A DNA stretch of 64,000 nt from assembly GCA_043228905.1 (NCBI GenBank), contig JBHGNT010000014.1:8308001-8372000 (forward strand), in the 5' to 3' direction. The DNA comes from Azolla caroliniana (Eukaryota > Polypodiophyta). Numbering within the stretch: position 1 is the first letter of the stretch; each line of letters opens with the position of its first letter. A program made the position numbers and the translations under genes. A model generated the notes under the pieces. It saw only the letters and a list, made by a program, of their open reading frames with translations, was not told the origin of the DNA and did not search any database. Below, in pieces: positions 21,161 through 31,791 of this stretch.

Positions 21161-21915
21161 TGTCGTGTTGTAACGCGCGTGCGTGGAGAAAGGCGGGACC
21201 ATGGGGTCTTGGACTAGGGAGTGATGGAGCGTAGGAAGTCGTGCTTCACCGTTTCTGGGGGATCCCAGAAGAACACCGGACGCGACCGAAGGGAGAGAGA
21301 GAGAAAGAGAGGGAGCGCGCTCTTAACACCGACTCACGCACACACACACACACATGCCGACCCGACTCACACCCTTATGTACAGGAAACGCAGGAAAGGG
21401 GGAGCACCCGACACCAACAGAGACACGAATATACACAGACAGACGGAAATGTATATATATAAAAGAAGAATACATTCCCAGCTTCGAGCCGGACTGAGGT
21501 AGGTTACAGTAGTCGTTTGCTGCCAAGCCGCCGTCGGGGAGCTCTCGGCTCATCGCGCCGAGCGGGGTTTTGCACAAGAGGCCGCCAAAGCAAACCCTAA
21601 GCAGAACACGAAGGGGGAAAAGAAGAAGAAGAAGAAACTAACCCTAAACCTAACGGTATACCCTCGAATGCAAAATGGGCAACCGTTTCACAAAGGGCGT
21701 TCCCTTCCTTTTATAGAACAAGGAGAGGGATGCGTTACAATGTGGGATAAATCTCGACTTACATGGGATCGTCTGTCCCGACTTTACTACTCTTCGCGCC
21801 ATAAAGGCGCCCTCAATATTCACACTAAATGTACATGGGTGCGTACACACGCTGCACCCCGCCGATGTAGCCAATGTTTCCCGGTTTCCGCCTCTAGCCG
21901 AAATTCTTCACGACA
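21161..21915 (-). repeat. E 5' LTR (755 bp)
   Basis: Plus-strand ends are TGTCGTG and CACGACA, perfect inverted termini. It carries 45 bases (about 21391-21435) absent from the other LTR. Downstream on the left lies the E primer site, so this is the 5' copy of a minus element. Confidence 0.88.
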
Positions 21916-23790
21916 CTGGCCGATACTAGTTCGGCTCGATGAGCTACATTAATACAATGTTGATTGCAATATCTGATGCATCGACGAACGCATGGAATGG
22001 ATGTGTCTAGTCCGGGGGTTGGACGACTAGTGCTTGCATCAACATGACTTTCAGAGCCATGTATGCCTTTTCCTTGATTTCTATCCATTTGAACGACCTG
22101 TGATGTACCACTAGGTGTAGAGACGTAGCAAAGTCAGCGAGATAACGCAGCATCCGACTATGCCGTCGAATCTGTCCTAAGAATTGACTCAAGGCTTTGC
22201 TTTTTTTGGGGCCGGTGCCTCGATTATTTCCTTGATTTTCCCCAGTTCCACTCCAATGCCTTCGTTTCTCACTATATGGCCTAAGAATGTGCCACTTGTC
22301 ACTCTGAAAGCACACTTGGCCGGATTGACGCTAAGCCTCGTTGATCTACATAGCTCTAAAAATAACCGCAAGTGCCAAAGATGTTCACTCCGTGTGCTGT
22401 AAACTGCAAAGTCGTCGAGAAATACTTGCATAAAAGCTAGTATGTACTCGCCGAATCTTTTTGTGACTATTCTTTGAAATGTCGCTAGCGCAATTTTGAG
22501 GCAAAACATCATCATGACAATGAATAACACACCCCAATCTTTTACGAACGCTGTCTTCTCTTGATCGTTAGGGTTCAAATCTAGTTGTAACTATTGAAGC
22601 CATCTAAAAAGTTGTACATCTCATGACCATCTATACCTTCCAACACCCCATCTATGAATGTTAGAGGAAACGCGGCAAAGATCGTCATGGTATTCAATTT
22701 TCTGTAGTCGACGCACACCCGAATTTTCCTGTTCTTCTTTAGAACTATGACGATCGGACTCGGCCAGGTCGCCTTCTTGATAGGTCGAATAAATCCAAAT
22801 TTCAATAATTTGTCGATTTCTTCCTTTACGCAAACCACGTAATTCGGATTCATTAGGTATCGATGATGTTGGACGGGCTTGATGTTTGTTGAGAGATGTA
22901 TCTCGTGCTGGTAAAATTTTGGGTCAAGCCCATTAATATCTTTGTGTGACCAAGCAAAAACATCCTTGTATTCCCGTACCAGCTCGATCATGGTCGTTTT
23001 TTCTGAGGTCGGTAAATACTTTGCAATGGACACTGGTTGCGGTTCTTCGGTATTTCCGAATTTGATTTCTACTAATGCCGAAGTCATGACTCACTGAGAC
23101 ACCTCCATTTTGCGGTCGAATCCTTCTTGTGCTCGTCGGAGCTCTATGACCGACTCCGTGTCCAATTCACACCCGTCTTCTTCGGCCATCATGGTTTTGG
23201 AGTACGCATCGGTTTTGAACAGGGGTATGACAGGGGTATGATCCACGGGTTTTCGTCGAGGTAATTGTCCACTTCTTCATCATCTAGGCCTTCTAGCATG
23301 TGGATTTCTTCCTCAATGGGGTTAGCTTTTTCGTTGTTGACGCACTTTCTTAAATTGGCACCCGAATTTTGGTTCGGTCGCGGCGAAAGCTAATATTATT
23401 ATGTTGCCAATTTTGTTTAATATTCGTCGAGCGCAACCATGGTCTTCCTAATAATATGGGGTACTCTCGCGGTGCAACCAGAGGTAAAACCACCCGATAT
23501 TTTAAACGGATGGTCGCCTACAACGATTCCAAGTTTTTGCAACAATCCCAAAGGCCGAATGGATTGGGTGTCTGCCATGTAGAGCCAAAATGGGCACGCT
23601 TTCCAAGTTGCGACATTGAGGCAGTTGCAGGTCTCTCTAATGATGATGTTTAGCCCGGACTTTGTGAAATGGGTTGTGATAGCTTGTGGATGCACCTTGC
23701 GTATTCTTTCTTGCCTCTACTGTTTGACGGAGCCGCAGGACTAAGTTTAACAATTTCCTCATTGAAATCATAATTTGGCAGTCCGTGGTG
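21916..23790 (-). pseudogene. pol: D2 pol 5' part: protease, RT, RNase H start
   Basis: Reading leftward: a protease end (about 23430-23700; the correct frame gives a REYPILLGRPWLR-type box near 23450-23490). At 22581-23087 is the RT: EYKDVFAWSHKDINGLDPKFYQHEIHL, WPSPIVIVLKKNRKIRVCVDYRKLN, MYNFLDGFNSYN, then after a TAG and frame slips the catalytic QVFLDDFAVYS (FLDD, near 22390-22430). At 22007-22315, MLRYLADFATSLHL matches MLRHLADLATPLHT of D1. The RNase H start runs to the E insertion. The 5' end is lost near 23800. Confidence 0.85.
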
Positions 23791-23889
23791 ACATCATCCA
23801 CTCACAATGTCAACATGGCCACGTCGGTTGTGCTCTCTTGCCACATTCATTCGAGATTCACATCATGTTTGCTTTTTCGACCCATGATT

Positions 23890-24080
23890 TGCTGCTTTCA
23901 AGATTTCGTCCTGGACATGTCAGTCACAGACATTCGGAATGCTCTGAACTTCGACACCAAACCCCAAAGGCAAACCTGCACCTTCTCATCCTCCTCGACG
24001 GTCACATTGATGGAGGTAAGGGAGTCGCAGATCTCCTTGATCCGGCCTGTATAGTTAGCCACAGACATGTTCCTGAAAAT
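23890..24080 (-). pseudogene. gag: Copia gag fragment
   Basis: Minus text NMSVANYTGRIKEICDSLTSINVTVEEDEKVQVCLWGL closely matches the copia I gag (NMSVADYTSRIKEICDSLAFINVTVEEDEVVQVCLGGL). Only about 60 codons remain, with no LTR or primer site, so it is an orphan piece between D2 and the LINE remnant. Confidence 0.85.
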
Positions 24081-24084
24081 TTAC

Positions 24085-24180
24085 ACTAGTTACATGTTGA
24101 TGAATAGTAAAAGGGTTATGGTTAACACTTCGTAATTTATTCTCCCTATGTTGTTTTAGCTCTAAAATATAGATACCTAG
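24085..24180 (-). pseudogene. LINE ORF2 C-terminal end, left of C1
   Basis: On the minus strand, the LINE frame from 29675 upward appears to continue here once C1 is taken out (about 30 codons, charged). The shared 5 bases CCTAG mark the C1 target site. Too short to prove alone. Confidence 0.4.
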
Positions 24181-24631
24181 TGTCATAGACACGATGGAAT
24201 GTAAGGGGTTGAACCCATGACCTCTTGGTCGTATTGGGCAACCTTACCAATTGAGCTATATTCCATCTATGCATTATTGTATTGTATAAGTTTCAACTTA
24301 TTACATTGTAAGTTAATCACTAGAACTTTCAAGAAACTTCTAGAGAATGCATAGACATGCACTCTCTAGAAGTTTCCATGCATTCTCTAGATGTTTCCTA
24401 GCTTACATGGATACCACCACATTCTTGTATAAATACTTCGGTGCACCTTGATTACAATCAAGGTGAACAACACCAGTTACGGATGCATAATTTAGTTCTC
24501 GCTCTTTTTTCTACCCTCTCTCTCTCTCTTGTTCTCTTGTCTATGCTCCTCTCTATCTATATATCTATCTTTCTCTCTTTGTTAATATTGAGCTCGCCTA
24601 CTTGTCCTTGCCCTCGTCTATGTCCGTGATA
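24181..24631 (+). repeat. C1 5' LTR
   Basis: Starts TGTCATAGACACG. A TATAAATA promoter box is at about 24429-24436. Contains the antisense tRNA-like segment at 24195-24265. Confidence 0.88.
24195..24265 (-). other. tRNA-like segment in C1 5' LTR (tRNA-Lys-like)
   Basis: 71 bases on the minus strand. The acceptor ends pair (TGGAATA...CATTCCA here; a perfect TGGAATG/CATTCCA in the 3' LTR copy). T8 A9, the D-loop text GCTCAATTGGTA (A box) and GGGTTCAACCC (B box, T-loop) are in canonical places. GGTCATGGGTTCAA resembles tRNA-Lys. The 3' half of the D stem and the anticodon stem do not pair well, so it is not a working tRNA. Confidence 0.7.
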
Positions 24632-24658
24632 GTTTGTTCACCTTCCCTTCTTATTACC

Positions 24659-25740
24659 ATGTCTGACTCGGCCTTAAACCAAGTAATGGCAGCCTTGGAG
24701 CAACTTCAATTAGAAAATGAAAGCCTTCGTCAGTCATTGTGAGAGCTTCAAAATAGCACAGCCAACAATCCTTCACCCGTTGAGCCTCACCTTCCGTCCG
24801 CATCTAACCCAACCCCTTCCTCTTCCCATTCATATGTCCTCGAACCTAACGTCAGCCTACTACACAAATTCAACGGCTCGAGGGCGCATCTTCATGGCTT
24901 CATCAATCAAATTTGGCTTATCTTCCGCTTACAACCCCAACGTTATGCTAGTGATGTCTCTCTGGTCGGCCTTGTTGGCAACCTTCCCTCTGGGCCGGCA
25001 CAAGCGTGGTTTGCACCATTGATCGAGACCTCATCACCCCTCCTAGACAACTTTCCTACCTTCCTTGCGGAGCTTGAAGCCACATTCGGAGAGATAGATC
25101 GACGACGAACAGTACTCACGAAACTCTATTCCTTACAACAAGGCTCTCAGCTTCCGTTTATGCTTCAGAGTTTCGCCAGATCGTGTGCGATGTCAGCTGG
25201 GATGAGCAAGCTTTATGCGACCAGTTTCGTCGAGGCCTCCGAAATGATATCAAGACTCTTCTCTTAAACTTTCCGGAGCCCACATCATTGTCCCAGGTAA
25301 TCTCCCAAGCCATTCAATGTGATAATCATCGTTTTGAGCTTCGACAAGAGGAATGGAGGAATCAAGTTTTTCCATCTTCCTCCCGCAATACTCCACTCAC
25401 AAGGCCATACATATCAGTTTCGCCAAGCACGCCACGACTGCCATCTTCCAATAGTACTCATACCCCGATGGAGGTTGATCCTTGTACCCCAATTGAGATC
25501 GCCCATGCTCGGTTCCAACCATTAACCGATGCCCAACGGCAACATCGACGTGACAATAGCCTTTGCCTCTTTTGTGGTACCCCCCGGCCATGTCATCCGC
25601 CACTGCCCGATGCGCAACTGTCATCATCAATCCCACTGTGCACGTCTTACAGAGGTTTCTCAACAACAAGAAAATGATCGTGCACGTCTTGCGGAGGTTT
25701 CTGGACAACAGGAAAACGAGCAAGTCTGGCTGCAGTAGGA
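24659..25740 (+). pseudogene. gag: C1 gag
   Basis: Starts MSDSALNQVMAALEQLQLENESLRQSL, a short coiled coil, then TGA at about 24740 where CGA is likely. Capsid text: FINQIWLIFRLQPQRY, PLLDNFPTFLAELEATFGEID, then after a slip near 25150 DEQALCDQFRRGLRNDIKTLLLNFPEP. A zinc knuckle begins CLFCGTP (about 25561) and is broken by one extra C in a run of six. The family normally places this knuckle just before the protease. Confidence 0.85.
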
Positions 25741-25743
25741 CCC

Positions 25744-26560
25744 ATGCCGCTGGACACTTTCCATCGCCCTAGTTCTTCGTGCTCCTACAATTCAGTCACG
25801 CCAGCAGGAGGTTTTACTTTGCAAGTAAGTCTTTGTTTTGGGTCTATTTCAATAAAATCCCATGCCTTGCTCGATTCTGGTGCATCTATTTGTTTCATCG
25901 ATATCGCGTTCGCCCGAGCACATAAAATCCCAACCATCCACACAACACAACCCGTATCTGTTGAAGCTATCGACAGACGAGTTCTCTCTTCAGGGGTAGT
26001 TACCGAAGCCACTCTCCCGTTGGTATTTCAAGTCGGGTTCCACCAGGAGGTATTAAAATTCTACCTCATTGCAACCCCTCGTCATCCGTTTGTTTTACGG
26101 CTCTCCTGGTTGGAAACACACAATCCGATGGTGGATTGGTGTAGCCGCTCCATCACTTTTCCACAAACACCAACGCAGGCCCTTTCCACAAACACTTTTA
26201 CTTGTGTGGGGGTTTCTTTTAGCTTGGGTGCACATTCTTTTGATTTCAACTCAATCTCCAACATTGCCGATTCTATTGTGGCCGATTCTAGCGTGGTCAC
26301 TTCCGTGCCTATTGTGTCACAGGACGTCCCTACTCTTGTCACCAATTTACCTGCAAGATATAGCGATTTTTTGGACATGTTTGAAAAGCAAAATGTAGAC
26401 CGGTTGCCGGCACATCGCCCTTATGATTGCCCAATCGAACACCCACCATTTGGGCCCATCTATGGGCTATCTGAACCCGAACTTGAGGCCCTTCGCACAT
26501 ATCTGGATGAAAACCTCGCCAAGGGTTTCATTCAACCCTCCAAATCACCGGCTAGAACCC
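25744..26560 (+). pseudogene. pol: C1 protease region
   Basis: The retropepsin box HALLDSGASICFID (about 25858-25905) keeps the catalytic DSGA. The second motif reads FVLRLSWLETHNPMVDW, where the family has VLGLPWL, so Gly is now Arg. The frame then runs through YSDFLDMFEKQNVDRLPAHRPYDCPI, the usual link to RT. Confidence 0.85.
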
Positions 26561-27570
26561 ACCCCAATCTTATTTCTCAAGAAGAAGGACGGCTCATTAC
26601 ACCTATGTGTGGATTATCGGGGTTTGAACAAAATTACGATACGTAATCGTTACCCCTTTCCTTTAATTCCAACACTTCTTGACCGACTTCGAACTGGGCA
26701 TATCTTCTCGAAAATCGATCTTCGGGGAGCCTACAATCTTGTGTGTATCAAGCCAAGAGACGAGTGGAAAACGGACGTCCGAACACGCTATGGACATTTC
26801 GAGTACAAGGTGATGCCTTTTGGTCTCACCAACACCCCTGCGGTCTTTCAACACATGATGAACAATATATTTCGGGAGTATCTCGATCACTTCGTGGTGA
26901 ACTACCTTGATTACATTTTAGTTTTTTCTTCCAACATAGAGGAGCACACCCGACACGCCCGATTGGTCCTATCCAAACTTCGGGAACATGGACTTTACGT
27001 CAAAAGTGAGAAATGTGAATTTGATTGAACCTCTATCAAATTCCTAGGCTACGTGATTTCACCCTCCGGGGTCACAATGGATGCACGCAAGGTAGCGGCA
27101 ATCACCGATTGGCCTTTCCCTACTCACTTGAAAGAGGTACAATTATTTCTTGGTTTTGCAAATTTCTATCGACGATTTATCAATGGTTTTTCATCTTTAG
27201 TACAACCTCTAATCATCCTTACAAGAAAAGATACTCCATTTCTTTGGACCTTTGCGGCGCAACGTGCTTTTGATGCCCTCAAGGCAGCTTTTCTCAGAGC
27301 CCCAGTGTTGGTCCCAACCAGACGACGAGGGCACACTACGTCATGTTGCCTTCTACTCTCGGAAGTTTACTGCCCCGGAAATCAATTATCCAGTCTACGA
27401 CAAGGAGCTGATAGCAATCATATCTACATTCACCGAATGGCGACCCTATTTGGCTGGGGCCCAACATCACATCCAAGTGTTGACCGACCACAAAAATCTA
27501 ATTTACTTCACCACCAGTCGTACATTGAATCGGAGGCAAGCCCGATGGTTATCTTTTCTCACCAACTATG
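26423..27570 (+). pseudogene. pol: C1 reverse transcriptase and RNase H start
   Basis: RT motifs: PILFLKKKDGSLHLCVDYRGLNKITIRNRYP, IFSKIDLRGAYNLV (motif A), MPFGLTNTPAVFQHMMN. The catalytic box is YLDY (NYLDYILVFS, about 26911), so the second aspartate of YxDD is lost (GAT to TAT). A TGA ends this frame at 27028; the next frame gives [40 protein letters not shown]. RNase H (27252-27596): [47 protein letters not shown]. The first RNase H aspartate block is deleted near 27320. Confidence 0.87.
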
Positions 27571-28500
27571 ACTTTGAGATCTTGTTCCGACCCTGAGTTC
27601 AACATGGGAAAGCGGATGCCCTCTCTCGGCGACATGATTTTGCATTGCGCCCAGGAGATGATGCATATTCACAAAAATCCCATTGTTTGTTGCGGCCCGA
27701 TCAACTTCAGATGTTCGCCACCTGCATGTTACATGATGATTCTTTGCCCAACGAGATCGCCACGACAACCGTGTCAGACCCATTCGCCAAAGAAATCATG
27801 GGTTGCATTAATGACCCATCTTCAGATAGTAAAAGCTCATATCTCAACCAATTTACAACCCAGGATGGGTGACTATATCGTAATCATCTCTTGTACATTC
27901 CCGAAGGATCATGTCGTACACGGGTTCTACAAAATTGTCATGATGATCCTCTTGCCGGCCACTTTCGGGTTACGAAAACCCTGGAATTGCTATCTTGAGG
28001 GTTTTGGTGGCCCCAAGCTTCGAAATTTGTCAAGGAATTTATCAAGACATACGATGTATGTGCTCGGTCCAAAATGCCTCACCATTGGCCATATGGTCTT
28101 CTCCACTCGCTCCCCATTCCACGTCGACCATGGGTCTCTCTATCCATGGACTTTATCACCGACCTCCCTCTGGTTGGTGGACATGACACGATGCTAGTCA
28201 TTGTCGATCGGTTTTCGAAGATGGCTCACGTTGTTCCATGTTCCAAAACCATTTCCGAGGAAGAGACATCTGATCTTTTTCTTTAAAATGTTGTTCGATT
28301 GCATGGCTTAACTAAGGATATCACCTCTAATTGAGGTTCTCAGTCCATTTCCCACTTTTGGCGACAACTTCTACAAACATTCGGAACTTCTGTCAACTTG
28401 TCCTCAGCATACCATACTCAAACTGATGGACAAACGGAGTGAGTCAACCAAATCCTTGAACAATACCTTCGGTGTACCGTGAGCTACCAATAGGTGGATT
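27571..28500 (+). pseudogene. pol: C1 integrase
   Basis: Zinc-binding text is scrambled (the frame shifts near 27960). The core begins PWVSLSMDFITDLPLVGGHDTMLVIVDRFSKMAHVVPC (about 28125-28245) with the first catalytic aspartate. A TAA at about 28285 and TSN-stop where the family has SDRG at about 28330 remove the second aspartate. HTQTDGQTE (third residue) is present near 28430. Not active. Confidence 0.82.
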
Positions 28501-29200
28501 GGGTGGACTTCCTTGCAATGGCGGAATTTGCTTACAATAATAGTATCCATGCTTCGACTAAGGTTCCCCCCTTCTTTGCAAACTATGGATTTCACCCTCG
28601 TTTCAGCATTTCCATACCTGCAACTTCGGTCAATCCTTCGGCAGAGACGTGTGTCAGCGCTTTACATGATGTCCATCGTGAGCTCTCCTTGGAGCTCTGT
28701 GTTGCTAGTGACCACTATAAAGGTCAAGCGGATCGACATCGCTTAGCTACACCGACGTTTGCAATCGGGCACATGGTTTGGTTGTTATGTCGTCACATCG
28801 CCACCACATGTCCTTGTGCAAAATTGGACTACAAACGACTAGGCCCTTTTCGTATCATCAAGCGGATCAACCCAGTCGCCTTCCGGTTAGCACTTCCTCC
28901 AACATTCAGGATTCACGATGTTTTTCACGTTTCCCTCCTCAAACTCTACCATCCTTCTCGAATTCCAAGACAACACCCTCCTCCATCGCCACATGTGGAA
29001 TTGTCAACGGGCGAAGAATATGAGGTTGACCAAATCGTCCACTCTCGATATCGTCGTCGACAGCTCCAATATTTGGTCTAATGGAAAGGTTACCCCATTT
29101 TAGATGCCACATGGGAACCAGTTACACATTTACAAAATGCTCTGGATGCCACTCGCGATTTTCATCAACGATACCCACATAAGCCAGCCGCGAGTCTCGG
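28494..29200 (+). pseudogene. pol: C1 integrase C-terminus and chromodomain
   Basis: WVDFLAMAEFAYNNSIHASTKVPPFFANYGFHPR, then KLDYKRLGPFRIIKRINPVAFRLALP and IHDVFHVSLLKLYHP, the conserved chromovirus GPY/F-type region. The chromodomain follows: EYEVDQIVHSRYRRRQLQYLV, TAA at 29079-29081, WKGYPILDATWEPVTHL. The aromatic and WKGY...TWEP signature is clear. Chromodomains of this class are known to steer integration to heterochromatin, which fits the surroundings. Confidence 0.88.
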
Positions 29201-29224
29201 GAGGCGGCCTTAAAGGGAGGATAA

Positions 29225-29669
29225 TGTCATAGACACGATGGAATGTAGAGGGTTGAACCCATGACCACTTGGTCTTATTGGGCAACCTTACCAATTGAGC
29301 TACATTCCATCTATGCATTATTGTATTGTATAAGTTTCAACTTATTACATTGTAAGTTAATCACTAGAACTTTCAAGAAACTTCTAGAGAATGCATAGAC
29401 ATGCACTCTTTAGAAGTTTCCATGTATTCTCTAGATGTTTCCTAGCTTACATGCATGCCACCACATTCTTGTATAAATACTTCGGTGCACCTTGATTACA
29501 ATCAAGGTGAACAACACCAGTTACGGAAGCATAATTTAGTTCTCGCTCTTTTGTCTACCTCTCTCTTTCTTGTTCTCTTGTCTATGCTCCTCTCTATCTA
29601 TATATCTATCTTTCTCTCTTTGTTAATATTGAGCTCGCCTACTTGTCCTTGCCCTCGTCTACTGTGATA
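29225..29669 (+). repeat. C1 3' LTR
   Basis: Matches 24181-24631 with about a dozen differences. The tRNA-like copy here (29239-29309) has a perfect 7-bp acceptor stem. Confidence 0.9.
29239..29309 (-). other. tRNA-like segment in C1 3' LTR
   Basis: 71 bases, same position in the LTR as 24195-24265. The acceptor TGGAATG/CATTCCA is fully paired, with A-box TAGCTCAATTGG and B-box GGTTCAACCC. Confidence 0.7.
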
Positions 29670-30780
29670 CCTAGTCTCTTTACACTCGGGGTATCTAAAT
29701 GTTTGGAGAGGGTGGGAGAGGGTCCTAATATGTCTTGGTATTCTGCCCGTATCGCGGCATAAGTTGGGCACTTGCATGGGAAATGATGCTCATCCTCTAT
29801 CTCTATGTGGCATAACCTACATAGCCTTCCCTCTCTAAGGACTCTATTAGCCCGACCATTCTCAATCTCAAGTTGGTGAGATGATATCCTAAGTTGTCCA
29901 ATGGCCACCCTTAGTGCATTTGATAAGAATGTATCTAGATATCTTGGTCATGTAATAAAACCTAACTTAGAGAAGTGCAAGAAGTGTTCCTTATAGTACA
30001 ACATTTCAGATGGGAGTGGCTCTCGTGGGGTGATCCATTTATATCGAGTGTAAATTTGCTATATTTCTTGGCGTATCACTTTATTACTATCTTCATGAGA
30101 GAGAGTTTAATTAGTCCCATGGTTGTACTTAAGGGGGGGTAGGTTATTAATATTTATGTCGTTTGCAAGTAACCAACTCACCACAGTGCTATACCAAGAG
30201 CTAGTGTCTCCAGACACATGTAGGGATCGGAATGCCTCAAAGGCTCGATGTGATATCCTATCTTGTGGTTGGCTATGTATTCGATGAATAAAAACTACCA
30301 CTTGAAAGAGTGCTTCTACTAACATCGGGGGTAGACTAAACTCTGCTCTAATAATGTCATGTGGTATTGTCGATTTTCTTTGGAGTTGACGTGATAACAT
30401 TGTCACCAAAGTTCTCTCTCATTGCATCCACATGAAAGATGGTGGACCCGGAGCCCATACTACTAGTAATTGTGTTAGTGAAACAATTGGATAGGCCACC
30501 TGGGCATCTTACGCACCCAGAGACTTGCTCATATAGGGCATAAATGGCCCAGATAATGTCATTTGGTATCTCCAAGCTCTTAAGTCTATCAAACAACCTC
30601 TCCCTAGGAACTATGTTACAGGCTTTGCGGAAGTCCACAAAGCAACAATATAGTTTCTTCTTACGAGCCTTCGTCTGGTCAATTAAGCACTTAAGTGTGA
30701 AGATATGGTCAATGGTGGAGAATGCTCATCTAAAGCCAGCCTGCTCAAGTGCTTGAAGACTTAATGTTCTCTATGGACTT
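29670..30780 (-). pseudogene. LINE (non-LTR retrotransposon) ORF2 fragment
   Basis: Reading leftward: QAGFR, then TGA and AFSTIDHIFTLKCLIDQTKARKKKLYCCFVDFRKACNIVPRERLFDRLKSLEIP, the RT motif 2 and motif A region of plant/animal LINEs (FVDFRKA). Next come ALYEQVSGCVRCPGG and CFTNTI. The YADD block is missing (deletion near 30400). Then PHDIIRAEF...SHRAFEAFRSL, and a terminal cysteine-histidine motif CRLCHIEIEDEHHFPCKCPTY (about 29760-29825), typical of LINE ORF2 ends. C1 inserted just beyond it. Confidence 0.8.
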
Positions 30781-30791
30781 AATGTTTCCAT

Positions 30792-30796
<5 letters not shown>

Positions 30797-30842
<46 letters not shown>
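30797..30842 (+). repeat. (GA)n microsatellite
   Basis: About 23 uninterrupted GA units. It abuts the 5' end of the LINE fragment. Confidence 0.95.
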
Positions 30843-30846
<4 letters not shown>

Positions 30847-31791
30847 GGGAGGGAGCTTGTATACTATATAGTGGATTAATTTTTGGGAGGAGGAGAGTAG
30901 TGAGGAAGAGAGAGAGAGATTCATAGAGACAAGGTTGAGAGAAGAAAGCTCGAATTAAGGTGTTTATGGTGGCAAGGCCTAGGGCAAGCCATGTCCATGT
31001 GCTAACAAGCAAGTTGTCTTGTAGAAGTACGGAAATTGGCATGCATGTCTCCATAGCTATCAAATATTTGTATATGAGATGGTGATGGTGGTAGTGGTGT
31101 TGATGATGTTGGTGTTAGAGGTTGAGGGGAAGAAAAATAATGGTGAGGTTCCCAAATTGGTTCACAAACCGGTTTATGCCAAACTGGTTTAGGGATCGGT
31201 TTGGTTTGGTTTGGTTCATGTTTGAGAACCCCAAAACGGTTTAGGCTTATTCAGTTTGGCTTGGATAAGGCTAAACCGGTTAAGCCTAAACTGAACCATT
31301 GTCAATCCCTACACCAAACATTGAACACAAGCACATGAGCCACCCAAAGACGAGCACAACGAACCACCAAAGACGAAGAACAAGAAAGGAGAGTGATGAA
31401 TAAGACGAAAAGAAGAGCACTTCCCAAAACAAGAAAATCCAAGAAACCCCAAAATAGGCCCTCTTTTCCCCCTTTTTATAGGGAGGGAGGTGTCTCATTT
31501 GCAATCATATATTAAAGAGAAAAATAAGAATATGGTTGCAGTAGTGCCTCATTTGCATTAAGTGCAAATGTACCTTTCCCATATTAAAAAGAAAAATAAG
31601 AATATGGTTGCATTAGTGCCTCATTTGGATTAAGTGCAAATGTACATTTCCCATATTAAAGAGAAAAATAAGAATATGCTTAAATTTATAAACTCTACAC
31701 CTCTTAATACATTGAATGGCCCTAACCACTAAGCTTTTGCCCTAATATTTATATTTTAGCTCTGCCGTCTTTACCCCTTTTCTCATATACT
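30843..31791. other. Unassigned AT-rich spacer
   Basis: I see no gene. It contains a cluster of AAACCGGTT/GGTTTGG phrases (31140-31295) and a 72/73-bp tandem repeat of about 2.3 copies at about 31497-31680 (phrase ATATTAAAGAGAAAAATAAGAATATG at 31508, 31581 and 31653). It may be remnant repeat flanking C2. Confidence 0.5.

Larger units (their letters stand above)
11389..21915 (-). mobile_element. E: gag-only relative of A, interrupted by copia I
   Basis: LTRs are at 11389-12098 (3') and 21161-21915 (5'), with the primer site at 21140-21157 and a polypurine tract at 12099-12112 (minus GGTGGGGGCGGA). The flanks are CCGG (11385-11388) and CTGG (21916-21919), which fits a 4-bp target duplication with one CG-to-TG change; the intact D1 sequence at this site (ATACCGGCCGG) supports it. 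The internal region holds a gag like A1/A2 and a long tail but no protease, RT or integrase. About 28 LTR differences (about 4%) make it the oldest datable insertion here. Confidence 0.85.
24181..29669 (+). mobile_element. C1: chromovirus (Ty3/gypsy with chromodomain)
   Basis: LTRs 24181-24631 and 29225-29669 differ at about a dozen positions. The target duplication CCTAG is at 24176-24180 and 29670-29674. A polypurine tract (AAAGGGAGGATAA) is at 29212-29224. The LTR right end in both copies reads GTGATA rather than the usual CA. Order is gag, protease, RT, RNase H, integrase, chromodomain, with stops in most parts. I found no convincing primer site after the 5' LTR. Confidence 0.92.

Noticed and set aside
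24195-24265. A functional tRNA-Lys gene
   Set aside because: The D stem 3' half and anticodon stem do not pair, and the segment is repeated in both LTRs; kept only as tRNA-like.
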